The translations under genes were made by a program, and so were the position numbers. The notes beneath the pieces were generated by a model, which saw only the letters and a program-made list of their open reading frames with translations, had not been told where the DNA came from and did no database searches. This document shows, piece after piece, positions 49,801 through 63,300 of a DNA stretch of 64,000 nt (positions are counted from its first letter, which is position 1; the number at the start of each line of letters is the position of its first letter). The DNA comes from Nymphaea colorata (taxonomy: Eukaryota; Streptophyta; Magnoliopsida; Nymphaeales; Nymphaeaceae), in NCBI RefSeq assembly GCF_008831285.2, contig NC_045138.2, positions 29,855,934 through 29,919,933 of the forward strand, given 5' to 3'.

Positions 49801-52800
49801 TCAGGCTACCAATGAAGAAACAAAAATAATTCATAAGGACACCTGAAAGTGCATAGAAACATGGTACAATCTACCTGTCAGCTCATCCAAAAGCAATGAA
49901 AATTAATGACTTAAGCATATGGATGAGTGTTCATGATAAAATGGAAGCAAGCTCCACATCATGGGTTCAAACTTGTATTACGCAGTGAAAGCTTGAGGAA
50001 GAGTAAGCATGTACGGGTGATTCAAAAATGTATAACTAGTTCCTTTCAGACATTAAATTTACAAATAAGTCATTAGCTGCAAATACTACACACTATGTCA
50101 ATACAAGGTTAACGCAAGCAGGTCCACTCATGTCATTGTTTCAAATCAGAAGGAAAAATTCCTTGGCAGCTTGAAAGAGCGAGTCATGTACATTTCCACA
50201 TGTCAAAAATGATTAGATCAATAATGTGAAACTGAGGAATCCTACTTGATCCGCATAAGAAAATGTTGCTTATTATGTTTCTAAAAAGATAAATAACCAA
50301 TGAGTGTTCAAAGTTAACAAAAATAGGCTCAAGCCATACCGTCCTTTCAAGTGAAATTGGGAAAAAATGGTAACAGCTTGCAAAACTGCTTCAATTGAGT
50401 CACATTATGAGTTAAAAACCAGAATCCTGCCTATGTCGTAAAAATATATAGTTCTTCCTTCGATCGGGTCCCAAAAAGATACATATCATACAAATTGTAA
50501 TTTTCATATGAAAATATTGAAGTCTAAAAAATAAAAAAAGTTTAGAAAAAAAACATGTTTTACAGAAAATTATATTTAACTAGAACATAGGACTAAGTTC
50601 ACATTAAAATGACCAAGAATTACATTGAACACACCAATAAAAGGTACAAGACTACATATTTTCACCATAAAATAAATAAATAAATGTGAACCACTTAAGC
50701 CACTTCCAGTAGTTAAACTAAATCCAACAAATGACTGTGCATACAACTTTTTGCATAATTTTATCATTTTTTTCGTTACTCAAGAAACCCACCAAGGTTC
50801 TATCTTCTATGTGTGTAACCATCTTGAAGGTTGTGTATGGATGACACCAGTGAAAAACAACATTTTATGAAACCAGATTTTGTGACAACCTAGTTTTTTA
50901 ACCAGTTTTGGTTGACAAGACAAAACGACATGTTCCTTGAAAACACTAGGGGGGAGCAAGGGGCCAGGTTGTTCCCGCCCCTTTGAAAATGTTGTTTTGT
51001 AGAAACTGGGGTTTTCAGAAACCCAGTTTCAACTGCTTCTAAAATGGTGTTTAAGGGTGTCACGGAAACATCCCCTAATCTTATTTTTCCACAAATATGG
51101 AAGAACTAAGAATACCTCATATGACACATTTAATAGGAGTCTCTCAAGGGGTTTAATGCAACTCTGAACCCAAAAAAATGGAAAAAGTTTTTGGCTCTTT
51201 TTGTATTTTGATGATATAACACAAGCTAAACCCATGTTGTAACCATAAAATAAAAGACACTGCTAAACACATACAGCAAAGTTACAAACGCCAAACTAGT
51301 TCATGAGTCATACATATCTCAAAAGTCAAAACTAGTCCAAAAATTCAACCACCATCACATCTGATATCTAGTGCAGCATACTGTAGAACAGTGCATGTAC
51401 CTCAAACTAGGAAAGTCTGAAGGTACTGATGGGGCAGGAGCTTCTTGCTGGTAATCTGCATTATTTAAGGATTGAGGAGGATAATGTGACAGAGGCTGTG
51501 TTTGAGGAGGAGTGAATATGGGGGCAGCTCTCTCAGACCTCTGGGGAAACACAGCACCTGAACGCTGGCATGGAAATAACTTTTGTAAAAACAGTAGACC
51601 AATGGCAATGCACATTACTTTTTTTCAGCAAATCCAATCAAGTCTACTTGATGATCAGATCATTCTCCGAAAAGAGACAGAAAAAGCAAAGTTTTCACTT
51701 ATTTAAAGTTATGCAATACTAGCATCAAACAGATAACAGTGAATTCGCGAACTGGAGCTTACTTATAAGAAAAAATTTAAAGATGAACTGTATGGGTCAT
51801 CCTATAAAAGATTGTGATTTCAATCTTCCAATCATGTTTTCCAAATCAGACTTCATACATGTTTCAGCATGTCCAGTAAACAAATTTTTGTCAAGTTTTC
51901 TATTATAAATATGATTTTCTAATACTTGAAAATAATAGCTAGACGTTAGAATTTTGACATTTCAAGTGTTTCAGATGCCTACTTATGTGTAGTAATCAGA
52001 TGATCCAAACATGTATTCTACTAAACAAAGCATGTAAATCACATGCACTTGGTCAAACTCCAAAACAGCCTGAAAAAATGAGGGGAAAAAGATCACAAAA
52101 TTAAAATTGTCATACCCTCTTACCATTAAGAGGAACCAAGTACTACAATATACAGGTAATATAAGCATACATGTATATATATTCACATATATTCACTTAC
52201 ATGCACGTATTTACACTGGGAAAAGATTTGCCGACTGCCGTAGATGGATATATGTGTCAGTAAGATAACATGACCAAACCAATTAAAACAAATCTGCCTT
52301 TGTACATGTACTCAACATGGGCGAAAGACCAATGATGAAACCCTTGATTTGTGTACTGATACGTGTGTTATGCAAATGTGCATTATACACAAGCATACAA
52401 AGTACAAACGTATGTGTGTTGGCCCTTGCTATGTGTCCTTACAAGGAAAATTTTGGTTGATAGAAAAAGGTGAAATTTAAGGATGTTGATGTTTGGATCA
52501 CCAGAAAATATTATTCATATCCCACAAACATAAATGTGATTATGTGACTCCTGCTAGCCTAAGCTTGTAGATCACATGTACATGTCAGTTTGACAACTGA
52601 GAAAGGAGGAAGAACAGGATTCATTTGTACACTACAAATAAATCAGAATATTTTTTCCATTTATGCTGTGTTGGATAGGGAGCACGCTTCATCAGCCAGG
52701 AATCCACCTGGAAAGTTTACTGAAAGTCTGAAACGTCCTTACAAGGTGGAAACATTTGAAAACATGGACATCTGAGCAACTCATAATCTTAACTATTCTA

Positions 52801-55673
52801 TTTTCAAATAAGAAATTAGTCATGCATTAACTCCAATCCATACAGCAACATTGTCTGTAATGCCCATCTGATATCCTCTACAGAATAATGAGGTGTCCCA
52901 TCAAAATTTCTTCCCATTACTACTTAAATGCACATCTAATTAACCTCAATGTCTATAACATAAAGCAAAATGTTTGCCTACCAACAACTCCTGGTATGCA
53001 GCATAGTATTGAGGATATCTTGCCCTTGGCCCACCAAAGGCTTCTTGCCAGGTGTCAATAAGCGTCAATATCTTTTCTCTAACATGCATGTCAGGCTGCA
53101 ATAACAAGAAGTTTAGAATCTTAAGAAAAGACAAAAATAAAGGAGATTGTTTACCATGACTTGACAAAATAATGTTACCTTCTTTTTAACAATCTTCACC
53201 ATTTCATGCAGGATATCTCTTTCAGCAACGTGCATGTGGACAATATCACCACAATTCTTTATCAATGTCTCCAGCAGCTGAGACAGTTTAAGCAAGAATA
53301 GGTCAAAAATCGAAAATTGATACCCTCATAAATAACAAGCTGCTAAATTGAAGTGCAAAGTGAATAGGAGATCAAGATCTGCTTACTGTAAGAGCAAGAT
53401 GCTGGATTTTGGGGTTCTTGTGTCCAAGACGTCTCTTAACTCCCTTTATCACATCTTTAGTTTGCCTGTTCTTGCAAAAAAAGTATGTCATGATAATAAT
53501 CTACAATAACTAATAGCCACATAAAAATGTATTGGCAAAATAACTGCTAGGAAGAACTTATGACATTGGAGTACTTCCTATTTCCTAAGAGTGCCTGTTA
53601 CATATATGTAGATATGTGTCCAATTAAACATGGACAAATTAGGAGGAAGGATAAGTCAGATAATATAGAAGATTTATAAGCAATATAATATGCCTGGAAT
53701 CATGTAATTGACACATGCAATCACATCTACAGCATTATTTTTGTGACTCTCAATACAGTCAACAGATGAAAAAATAAAGCTGGAAAACATTTCTTGATTT
53801 GCTTACATATATAGCAATGAACAGATAAGCTGAAGCTGGCAATACATATATAGATATGAACAGATAAGCTGAACCTGGCACTAAATGAAAGCTGAACAAG
53901 GTCATGTGGAGAATGATTAGCCAGGACCTCATGTCAGGAAAAAGAAATGACGGCATACTTTTGGGAGAGAAAAGTACATATTCTCTCAGCAGAAATCCTA
54001 TTACCCGACAGCAATATCAAGGTCAACAAGAATATTATCAGCCTGCTCTAGTGGCATAAATGGTCATCATAAAGAAAACATAACATTACCAGGACACTGA
54101 TACTAACGTCAGTGTTGGATATAAGTCAGCTTGGCAAACATTCCTGCCTGAGTTAAACTGTATCCTAAGCCACTTCCCATGGCCCCAGGTATGTCAAAAG
54201 GCATGCCACACCACACCTAGCACGAAGTAGAGAAAAGCCCGGTTGAAAAGCTGACGACATTACAAATGCTTAGAATCTGATAATAATTTCTGTTTGTTGT
54301 GTACTCACTTGGCTAAGATTATGTGTTTGCATAATTATTTTCCTGACATAGTGAACAACCAGTATTTATTTGTCATGCTTCTAACAAAATTCCGACCCTG
54401 CTAACCTCTGTTCACCTGATATCTTCTTGAGGACAAGATACAGGACAAATCTTCGTGTTCAAAATTCATGGCATGTTCTCAAACAGTGCAAGCACATGGA
54501 ATGGAAGAGAAGTCTAGCCACGTCTCAAAATAACCCCATATGGTATTCCTTCTTATTTTCTACGATTCTCACCATTAGAAAAACCTCCAGAGATTGAAGA
54601 TATGGAAGCAAAACCCAACATTATGTGAATCCAGTTCAAGTACTTCACATTCTTCTTAAGGAGAGTTATTCTTGAGGCGAGAAGAACTCATTGCAAGGCA
54701 TGCACAAAGATATGACATATAATAAATTAAGCTCCTGAAAGCTACTAGTTGGTCCATAACTCAAAATTTGAAATATAGAATTCAAAAAATAGTACATCCT
54801 TGACATGTCCTAAAGGTCACGAGAATTCTTCATCACAAACATTTGCCAAAATGCCATGCAATGCCTGAATTATTATGGTGTCTAAGTTGGTCGTATACTC
54901 ATGTTTATGCAATCGAACGACTGCGCTGAATTGCTGAGTGACTCTGCATTTTCACAAAAATCTGCAATGCCTAAAACGGCTAGCCGCTATCTATCAGTTT
55001 AGACAGGGCATGGTGCTCACTACCCTTACGACAAAACTGAATTGCGAGCAAATCATCAGTTCCCCCTCGCCAACACACCCCACCCCCCCTCCCCAACCCC
55101 CACAACACCCCCCACCCTCCCCCCACATCTCCTTCCTAACCACAACCCTACCACACCTTCCTTCCCAACAAACCAAATCAATGAACCAAAGCTACGCAAA
55201 AGAAGCTCTACAAATGGATGCTCGAAATGGAGACACACATCACTGCCTTTAAGAAACATTGAATCCGTCCAAATAGTTAAGAAAATGGATCAAATTCAAC
55301 GAGAGATCAGCGAAAAAGTAATTGCAAACCCTAACCCAGATGTCCAAAGAATTCAGCAAAAAACCAAGCAATTCAGAACAAAACCTATCCGATCAAGAAT
55401 GACAATAGCAACATATTTACACCTCCAAAGAAGACGAATTCCAAGACAAATTCAGTCCAACCACGGCACAAATCCACACAAGGACAACCAAAAGACAATG
55501 GCGGTTGTGGGAAAAAAGACGAAGACCCACGAACGTCAATTTTTAAGAAGAAGGAAGAGAAGAAAGCGGTACCCAGGGTCGTGATTAAGCATATCGCAGA
55601 TTTCAATGTTCATGGCCCAATCCGCACCGATCAGCATATCGCTTGTCGCCCTATCCACCATCGGATGCACCAT
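46805..55673 (-). CDS. TOL: TOM1-like (TOL) ubiquitin-binding sorting protein, VHS and GAT domains
   Basis: Plant TOL proteins bind ubiquitinated membrane cargo and pass it to ESCRT for vacuolar degradation; they act at plasma membrane and early endosomes (family knowledge). Ten exons: 55673-55573, 53465-53387, 53277-53179, 53095-52982, 51564-51401, 49805-49724, 49511-49426, 49232-49047, 48043-47250 and 47136-46805, giving 678 aa in consistent phase, close to Arabidopsis TOL6 and TOL9. The VHS domain covers about 8-131 ([37 protein letters not shown]). The GAT domain covers about 186-275 ([35 protein letters not shown]). The C-terminal half (305-568) is Gln-rich with about five degenerate 23-residue repeats around MQPTLYxNGxIxxMG. 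Its final exons have an inverted, broken copy at 36548-38040. TOL6 versus TOL9 cannot be settled here. Confidence 0.96.
53817..53894. repeat. Imperfect 2 x 39 bp tandem repeat in TOL intron 1
   Basis: ATGAACAGATAAGCTGA occurs at 53817 and again at 53856, with partly matching sequence after each. A minus-strand frame through it shows a duplicated AYLFI peptide but is not part of a gene. Confidence 0.8.
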
Positions 55674-56895
55674 TTCGTCCGACTCGATTGCACCACTCTA
55701 ATCGACGGGCAGCGGTGATGAACGAGCGGCGGGGCGTCGCTGGAAAAACTTTTCCGGGCGGGAATCCAATTGGCTTCGGAGACAGCGAGGAGGAACCGGT
55801 GGGGCGACGGCCAAAAATGGAGAATAAAGGAGAGCCAAGCGGGTGGGAAACGCAATAGAGAGAGAACTTTCCCACCCTCTCTCTCTCCCTCTCCTCCCTG
55901 AAATATGGGCGTATGAATCTACAGCGTAAAAGAGATCCAAAAAGCAACAAGAAAAAGAAACAAATTTATACATAGTTGCTGAACTGCCGCGCATATTGCA
56001 GTTAACCAGCTGTAATGTCCACATTTTTCGGAAAGCTCCTCATTGCGCGCGACTGAGTTCTTATTTAAACTCAATGGTGTAAGAGGCGTTCAATCAGTCC
56101 CATCGATCGCATTATTTCTAATGCTCTTCAATCATTTTTTACACAATCCGACTAATTAATTCTCTTTTCATATCTGTGACATTATGAATTTTTGAACATT
56201 ACTTTACGTCCATTTTTGTGCTTTCGAACATAAACATGACCTCGTTATATTTGTTTTCTAAAAAACTATTGGAAAAATAAAATTTGGTAATACCAATCTT
56301 GAAATATAACTCATTTAATATTTTTTATGTATTTATACATAATAAATTAATCATAAATATTATTTTTCAATAAAAATCTTGGAAACATAATATTCTGCCA
56401 TACCAATCTCAAAACGTAGCTCATAATTCATTTCTGCGTGTATCTATACATAGTAAACTAATCCTAGACACTACCCTCTGCACTCTCTTTCTTGTATGTT
56501 ACAATCAGGTATTTATGAAGATATAATATTTTGGTGATAAACAAAAATAGCAGACATTAATCAACCCACATGATCATCTCTCTCTTTCTCTTTGATTGAG
56601 GCGCCATTGTCTGTATGCAGCTGAGTAACTATTTCGCTCCGCCTTTTCTCTCTATTCAAAGCTCTCTTATTTCACTGTGCATTGTATTGTATTGTATATT
56701 TTGTCTTTTACTTCTGTTTTTACGGTTTATTTTTGTATTTAGGAAACTTTTTGTTTTCAAAATTTTGTTATATATTCTCATTTTATCGGTTTTTTCTCTT
56801 TCTAAAGTAAAAAGAGAAAAAAGCAGAATTCCAATACCAACATAGAAGAGAAATACCAGGTGCTAGTTGGTCATCGAATAATAATACCAAAAAAG

Positions 56896-56921
56896 AAGTG
56901 ACACCTAAATAGGTGCCACTT
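56896..56921. repeat. Short perfect-looking hairpin followed by T-run
   Basis: Arms AAGTGACACCTA (56896-56907) and TAGGTGCCACTT (56910-56921) pair at 11 of 12 positions around a two-base loop, flanked by an A-run on the left and a T-run on the right that extend the stem. Function unknown; it may be the core of a small transposon relic. Confidence 0.8.
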
Positions 56922-57213
56922 TTTTTTATGAAATAATTGTACAGAATGACTGATTGAAGGATCATCGGTGGCGTGGGATCTTAGTTTCGCCCCATATGTA
57001 TACGGTATTAAATACCTGGCATTTTAATGTCGGTCATTTGAATACTATTCATAACTTAGTAGAAATGCATGTGGGGTACCCAGAAAAAAAAATAAAAAAA
57101 ATACAGTAGATAGGTTGAGACATTCAGTGCAAAAAAATAAATAAATAAATAAGAAAAATATCATATCATATCAGATCTGACCTATTTTCCATGTTTGAGT
57201 GATCCTTCATTAA

Positions 57214-57581
57214 TGGCGTGTTTGACAGCTTCGGATTACAGATTCGTGTTGATTTGAGATCACTGAGGATCTCTAGGTCGAGGAATTGAAGTCAGAACTA
57301 CTTTCATCGGATACTTTGACTACATTGTGATGATCTCATATCATTATTTTTCTATAGGTCTGAAATCCAGTGTTGGGATTTTAAATCAGCCTCGAATCTC
57401 ATATCCAAGAAGCTATCAAACGCACCCTGAGTACCTCAGATCTGATGATTTGAAGAAATTAAATACGTGGTTTTTGCCACATACTCAAATCCTGATATAT
57501 AGAAATCCAGTATTTATGTACTTTGTCATAAAAGTGATTTTAGATCAGCCTCGGTGATAATATGATGCTATCAAACACACC
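57214..57581. mobile_element. MITE with GTGTGTTTGATAGC-type inverted ends
   Basis: A 368-bp non-coding element. The left end reads TGGCGTGTTTGACAGCT and the right end, read backwards, GGTGTGTTTGATAGCAT. Both sides carry TTAA (57210-57213 and 57582-57585), which fits a TTAA or TAA/TTA target duplication. An internal copy of the end (GCTATCAAACGCACC near 57411-57425) suggests nesting or an internal duplication. TAA-type targets would fit PIF/Harbinger-like Tourist elements, but the family is uncertain. Confidence 0.7.
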
Positions 57582-57900
57582 TTAAGGTTCATTACTTACT
57601 GCAGAACTGCAACGATGTTAGTCAGAACACCAAGCAACGTGGCGGGGCTCGGAGGTTGTTGGTGCACTAGTGGGGGTCAGTGGCCGACAAACGGCTGATT
57701 ATAGGCATCACTCTCTTGTGCTGTAAATGAGGATGCAGCGATCCACTAGCTGATGTATAACACAGGCGCACCGTCATAGCCTTACAGCCTAGGGTAAAGT
57801 AGCCTGTGGATACATTATAATATGCTGGAATGTTGAGGTCTTTTTAAAGTAGGTTATTTATTATGGCATTCCATTTACGACGGTAAAATGTTTGTTATAA

Positions 57901-57980
57901 TTTGTTAAATGCTATAATATCCAAGTAGCCTCCTCAAGTCTTTGTTAAATGCTATAATATCCAAGTAGCCTCCTCAAGTC
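57901..57980. repeat. Exact 2 x 40 bp tandem duplication
   Basis: Positions 57901-57940 and 57941-57980 are identical. The unit starts TTTGTTAAATGCTATAATAT. No coding context. Perfect identity suggests a recent event. Confidence 0.95.
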
Positions 57981-59094
57981 TTCAATTTTCACCCTAGCCC
58001 ACTTTTAAGTGAAAAGGTGTTATGGACCACCTTTTAGGATTCATATGAGCAAAAATAGAAATACAAGTACCCCATTTGTGTTCATAACTAAAAGGTGGTC
58101 CTCTTGATAAAAAACTTTTTGCAAACATACAAAAGGTAAATTTCTAAATTCATGATTTATGTGAAAATTTACAAGGCATCTCAAAGCAGATCTTTAATAA
58201 GAGAAGCGGTTACTTAACGTATAATAAAGTGATTAAATATAAAACCCTTTTTTGGTTGATCATTAGTCATCTAATTAATTTAATTCATAGTCTACAAAGT
58301 TCAAATTTAAAGTTAATATTTCAAAGTAAAGCAATAACTGCCCATGTAAGATTTTGTTAAACGAACTCGCAATCAATATACATAATCTATCTTAGTGATG
58401 TTGAACTATTTTCTAAACAAGAACCCAATCTGTATAATTTCAACATATAACCATTTACTCTTAACTCACTTAATTATCACACTAAACCATGCATTTAAGG
58501 ATTTGAACAATGAAATGCCTCTACTATATCTGATATCATTTATTTTTTTGAAAAAAATAAAGAGTATCATCATACAGTGGATATCTAGATCATAAAGCAA
58601 AAAGTCATAATGTGGAAAGCAATTGCAAAGTCAGAGACGAAAGATTCTGCGCCGTCCATATTGGACACGAAATCACATACACACAGATTGGAGGGCGCAT
58701 GCTTGGACCTCCACTTTCTCTTTGATTCACAAATTGCTGATGCCCTGAACAGCACCAGCAACCAGCAAAGTCATCAGCAACCATAGCCATGGAAAGTGCA
58801 CATTTAGCTCAGCAAACCACTACCACCTGACTTTACTTTAAAAAAAAAGTACAATTGCATGTAAGATATCTTTTCCGAAACTCTTGTATCACAAGGACAC
58901 GGCCGATTTCCGCACCTTGTCTTTTACAAATTTGCCGTAGAAATTTCATACTACCGTAAATAATTGGGGTGTCCGTGTGACATAGTTCAAAATTGTTGGT
59001 CTTATGGGCTTGGAGGCACCACCCATCTTCGATCGAGCAAGTTCAGAGTGGCTAATAATCATAAGTATCTTTTGCGAAGTGCAGATTGATATAG

Positions 59095-59230
59095 GTTAAG
59101 CCTAGGCATCGGCTCAGCCCGACCTGGTAAGGAGTTGGGTTTGGACTGGCCTGACACCTGAAGCCCAGGCCTGGGCCCGGCCCTGCCCGACACTTAAAAC
59201 TCAAGCTGGGCTCGGGCCTAGCCCGATTAA
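59095..59230. repeat. GGGCC-rich dispersed repeat segment
   Basis: Dense short motifs such as GGCCTGGGCCCGG, TCGGGCC and CAGCCCGACC, in otherwise AT-rich DNA. A related stretch lies near 8285-8380. This looks like the subterminal region of a repetitive element, but no ends could be defined. Confidence 0.45.
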
Positions 59231-60385
59231 AAGAATATATATTTTTAATATAAAATAATATATAAAAATTGATAAAATATATATTAAAAAAATCTTATAA
59301 TGAACCACTTAAAGGATTTTTTTTTTTTTGTATTTAAAGATGTCATCCAATCGCTGTCAAGATCCACTAGACCGTACCCACCAACGTTGAGCCTGTTCAA
59401 TCTCGGGCTAGGTGGTATTCGCTCTTCTCCTTTTAAAACGTGGGCCTCGAGTTGGAACACGCTTTAGCATGGGTGACTTAACCGGTATTGATTTTCCAAT
59501 TGGCCGAACATTATAATTAGTTATTTTCAAATCTTTGCTCAACAAATCATGTCGCCTTTACATTTTCCAGAATTTTCTAACTCCAAACTTTTATTATATT
59601 GATCCAATTAATTCAGTTGTTTCTCCTAATCTTCTTGGAAAACATTTCGATTCGAAAACCCATTTAACAAAGATTGCTTATCTAAACGGTTTGAACTCTC
59701 GTTGGATCTACAATTACCAGATCCAACTTGATCGGGTCTTCATTAACCAGATACGGACTGAAACTCAGATTTAGACTTAAGTTTTTGAAACTGCTATCAG
59801 ATCCAACAGGGATAAGATCCCAGGTTTACATATAGTTGGGTTGGCACCCATTCAAATCTCAAATTTGGATTTGGTGACTGAAACCATATCATCCCTAGTT
59901 TAATATCTAGAGCCAACTTCTCATGGATGTAAACATCCAACTGATTAATGGTTTTGCTTCACTGAAACAGTAAATACTAAAATTTGATCCAACTCACCTG
60001 TGTACAATTCACATGTTGTCACGTATACATTTTGAAATCGTCTGTGAAAATTGTCTGGGATTGTTAGCTAAAGCATATTGCTGCTCATAGAAATCTGAAA
60101 GGGCAATTCTTGGCCATGAATGCCGTTTACAACATATGATGAGAATACAAAAATTTACATAAAGAAAAATTCCAGTATATGCTTCATTATATGTGAAGGG
60201 ATTTTCTCCTTGAAACTGTTCCTCACTTCCATTGCATACATGAATCAGTGAATCAGCAGTTGCCCGCGAGCAACTAACTAAATAAATAAAGCATGTGACA
60301 GAGAAGAAGACATCCATAAGTGAGAAACTGAGAACCTAAGTAATTCTTACATGAGTGGTTTGGAATCTTCGTTCATCTGTTACTC

Positions 60386-63300
60386 TCACATTCGAGAAGG
60401 ATACGCAGTCTTCCTCCACCTCCCCAATATTTCTCTTCCCTGTACAGTTTGTGAAAGAATCAGCACGATCATGCACTAGAATGGAATAAGTATCTCATTT
60501 TGGCCTACAAGAAGAACAAATTGAAAGGCATGTGAACCAGACGGTCAGACAAACAGCATCTGCATATGGACATGACACCACATCCTACATGATCCACCAA
60601 GTCATAGAGATTTTAACAAAATGCTTTTTCTCTCTCTTACCTATGATTTTAAGAATGCAGTGAAGAGTTCATGCACTCAGTTTCACAACCAGCGAACAAT
60701 GTTTGCATTTTCCACAGAACATCGGATAATTCACAAAGCAGATGGAAGATTTGTGAATTCATTTCATAAACAGTTTGTTTGAATCGGTATCACATCTAGC
60801 AAAGCACACCAATAGACACAAGTCCTTCACATGCTTCAAGTGCCAGCTCATACTTGGACTTCACATGAGATTTCAAAGATACATCATGTTTCTTCCTCTT
60901 GAAGATGGCACTAGACTTGGTATTATAAGCATAATAATTCGAAGAATGTTAACATTAAGATCGTATTGAAAGCTACATCCTCGTATAATGAAAAGTTGAG
61001 GTTGATCATCAAGTGCAATCAGACCAATGCTCGTATGAGCTTCTGGAGACTTGATTCATCCGATCGAATATGATTGGTATGCAGCAGGCCATTTCACAGT
61101 TGCAACTATTGCATACGATCAGTAATGGAACTTATAGCAAGACTTGTGAGATACTCAAGCTAGCAGTTGAGAAGTACATTAACTTCGAAGGCCTGCTGTT
61201 GATACGGGAGAACACCATCATCAGTCTTTTGGTCCCCCATTTAGTCTCTAGTTTCCCTAGATATTTGTTGTGATTCATTTGAGAAACTAATATTCCATTT
61301 AGGTCCACTCTCCAAGAAGTGCCTCTTAAGAATTCCTAAGAATGATATCTGATTTCCTTAATCTTGCTTCAGATCTGCAATCACCCTCTCACTATACCAC
61401 CTGGTTCAGGCATTCAGCTATATCATGCACATTGCACATGAACAATAAGACCATAATACAAGTAGTTCTTCAAGTATGTTATCAACATCTCTGCATGAAA
61501 CTAAAGTCCATAATGGCTCTTTCAGATCTTCAACTCACACTCACATACACTGCAAATTCAGCATACCGGTTTGAGCTTGTATATAACTATTCCCTTGGCA
61601 AAGACTAAGAATCAAGAACATATATTCCTCTTTCTTTAGACCAAGTACGTAACTGTACATATTCAGCTGAGAGAGATTTAATTCATAATAACAGGAAACA
61701 AACATTCCAATATAGCTCAATATTGCGGTTGGAGAAAAATCACCAAGTAAGCTCCTCTCTTTAAGCATACCTTTATAAACTAGTTTGAAGTTTGAACCTC
61801 TTTATAGACATCACATTTTCATTTCATAACATAAATTTACTCTCATCTGTTCACCTTGTCTCTTGGGTTAACATCAAAATCCCAACTTGTTAGTTCCAGA
61901 AAGCCTCCATCATCATGTATCTGTTCTTAAGCATTCAAGGCCTTTTCCTCATTCCTGACATGACATGGCTATAAAGTACAGTTGGCCGTGCAGGTGATGC
62001 TGAATCTAGAAACAAGTGATGTGAGGCAGATCACACAACTGAACATTTGGGTTCCCTTTACGAAATGGCAATAAGAAGATGACCAAAGTCACGTGTTGAG
62101 GCAAACTCTACGGTCTGATTTCTGAGCCTGTTGAATCATTGAAACCTCAAATCTAGAAGGCACAGATACACTCCTTTCTCCTCTAAGGTATGCAATCTCC
62201 ACCATCTGGAATTCCTTTGCCATAACTACCAGTAAGACATTTTGGTGGAACAAACAGTCAATAAGGGATGGAGGTTAACTATTACAAATTTCCCTTTCAA
62301 TTTCAGATTTTCAAAAGAAGTAAGTTAGACAAGCTTGTTTCTAGTGAACATTATAGCACTCATCCCCTACGAATGAAAAGACACTTTCTTAGTTCCAGAT
62401 TAAATTTGTCTTACACTTTTTAACATGCACATAACTCATACAGCCGATCATACGGAAGCAAGCAGCCAGGAAAGAGCATGAGAATTATCAAGCACATGCA
62501 TGGAAGATTCACCTGAGAAGAACTAATAAAATACCACCTAATGAAGTAAGCAAGGGTGAGTGCAAGAGTAACCAATAAGTTTCCAAAATGTAAAAAAGAA
62601 CAGCCAACTTCTAATAGGTCAAACTTCTTTCTCTCAACAGCCAAGTTTTATTTGGTGCAACAAGTTCTTTGAGGTTCAGCAACATGGTCTCAGTTAGTTT
62701 GCCACCATCTCTGGGTCAGTTTTGAGAGGCACACACTTTCCAATATCTGAGCATAAGGCATTGAGCTATTAGGTTTCACTACTGTGATCAATTTGAGAAG
62801 TAGGGGACATTTTATTCTTCAATTTAAGCCAGCAGAATTTCGTAATTTTTGAGAACCCATTTATGAAATATGAAAGTGTACTCATATACACTTACTAGAT
62901 ATGCTACAGTACATGGCCTTCCAGCACTTTTAGAGTATCTATTGCAAATCATAAAAAATGCAGAATGCATTTTAAGAACAAAAAACTACTCACCTCAGAT
63001 GCTGCAACAATGCAGACATCTCACTGAAAAAAAAATATATACTTGGTACACTACACACTAGAGAACAAGGAGCACCATGAGCTTGGTCACATGCCACACT
63101 GCACATTGACTATAGCCAAACTCTCTCTCTGTCTGATTTTCTCAAGCAAATGTTGACATTATAAAAAGACAAAAGCTAAAGGAGAAATAAATATGTTTGT
63201 AAACCTTCCGAGGCTTAATTGCAAGTTGATTATCTTCAATTGTGATTGCCTTGAAACCAAATGGATGTAGCACTTCCTCATAACTGCAAGTGCATAAACA

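Larger units (their letters stand above)
55674..60385. other. Intergenic: TOL promoter side and HOL 3' flank
   Basis: About 55674-55950 is GC-richer and likely the TOL 5' UTR and promoter; frames on both strands there show no homology. The remainder is AT-rich and repeat-laden: a MITE at 57214-57581, a 40-bp tandem at 57901-57980, a hairpin at 56896-56921, a TGTGACATAG repeat end near 58976-58985 and GGCCTGGGC-rich dispersed repeat at about 59095-59230. A minus-strand frame at 60009-60317 just past the HOL stop is probably 3' UTR or chance. Confidence 0.5.

Noticed and set aside
55042-55584. 180-codon plus-strand Pro-rich frame
   Set aside because: It lies opposite the TOL first intron and just reaches the end of exon 1; it is a low-complexity CCCCACC stretch with no domain.
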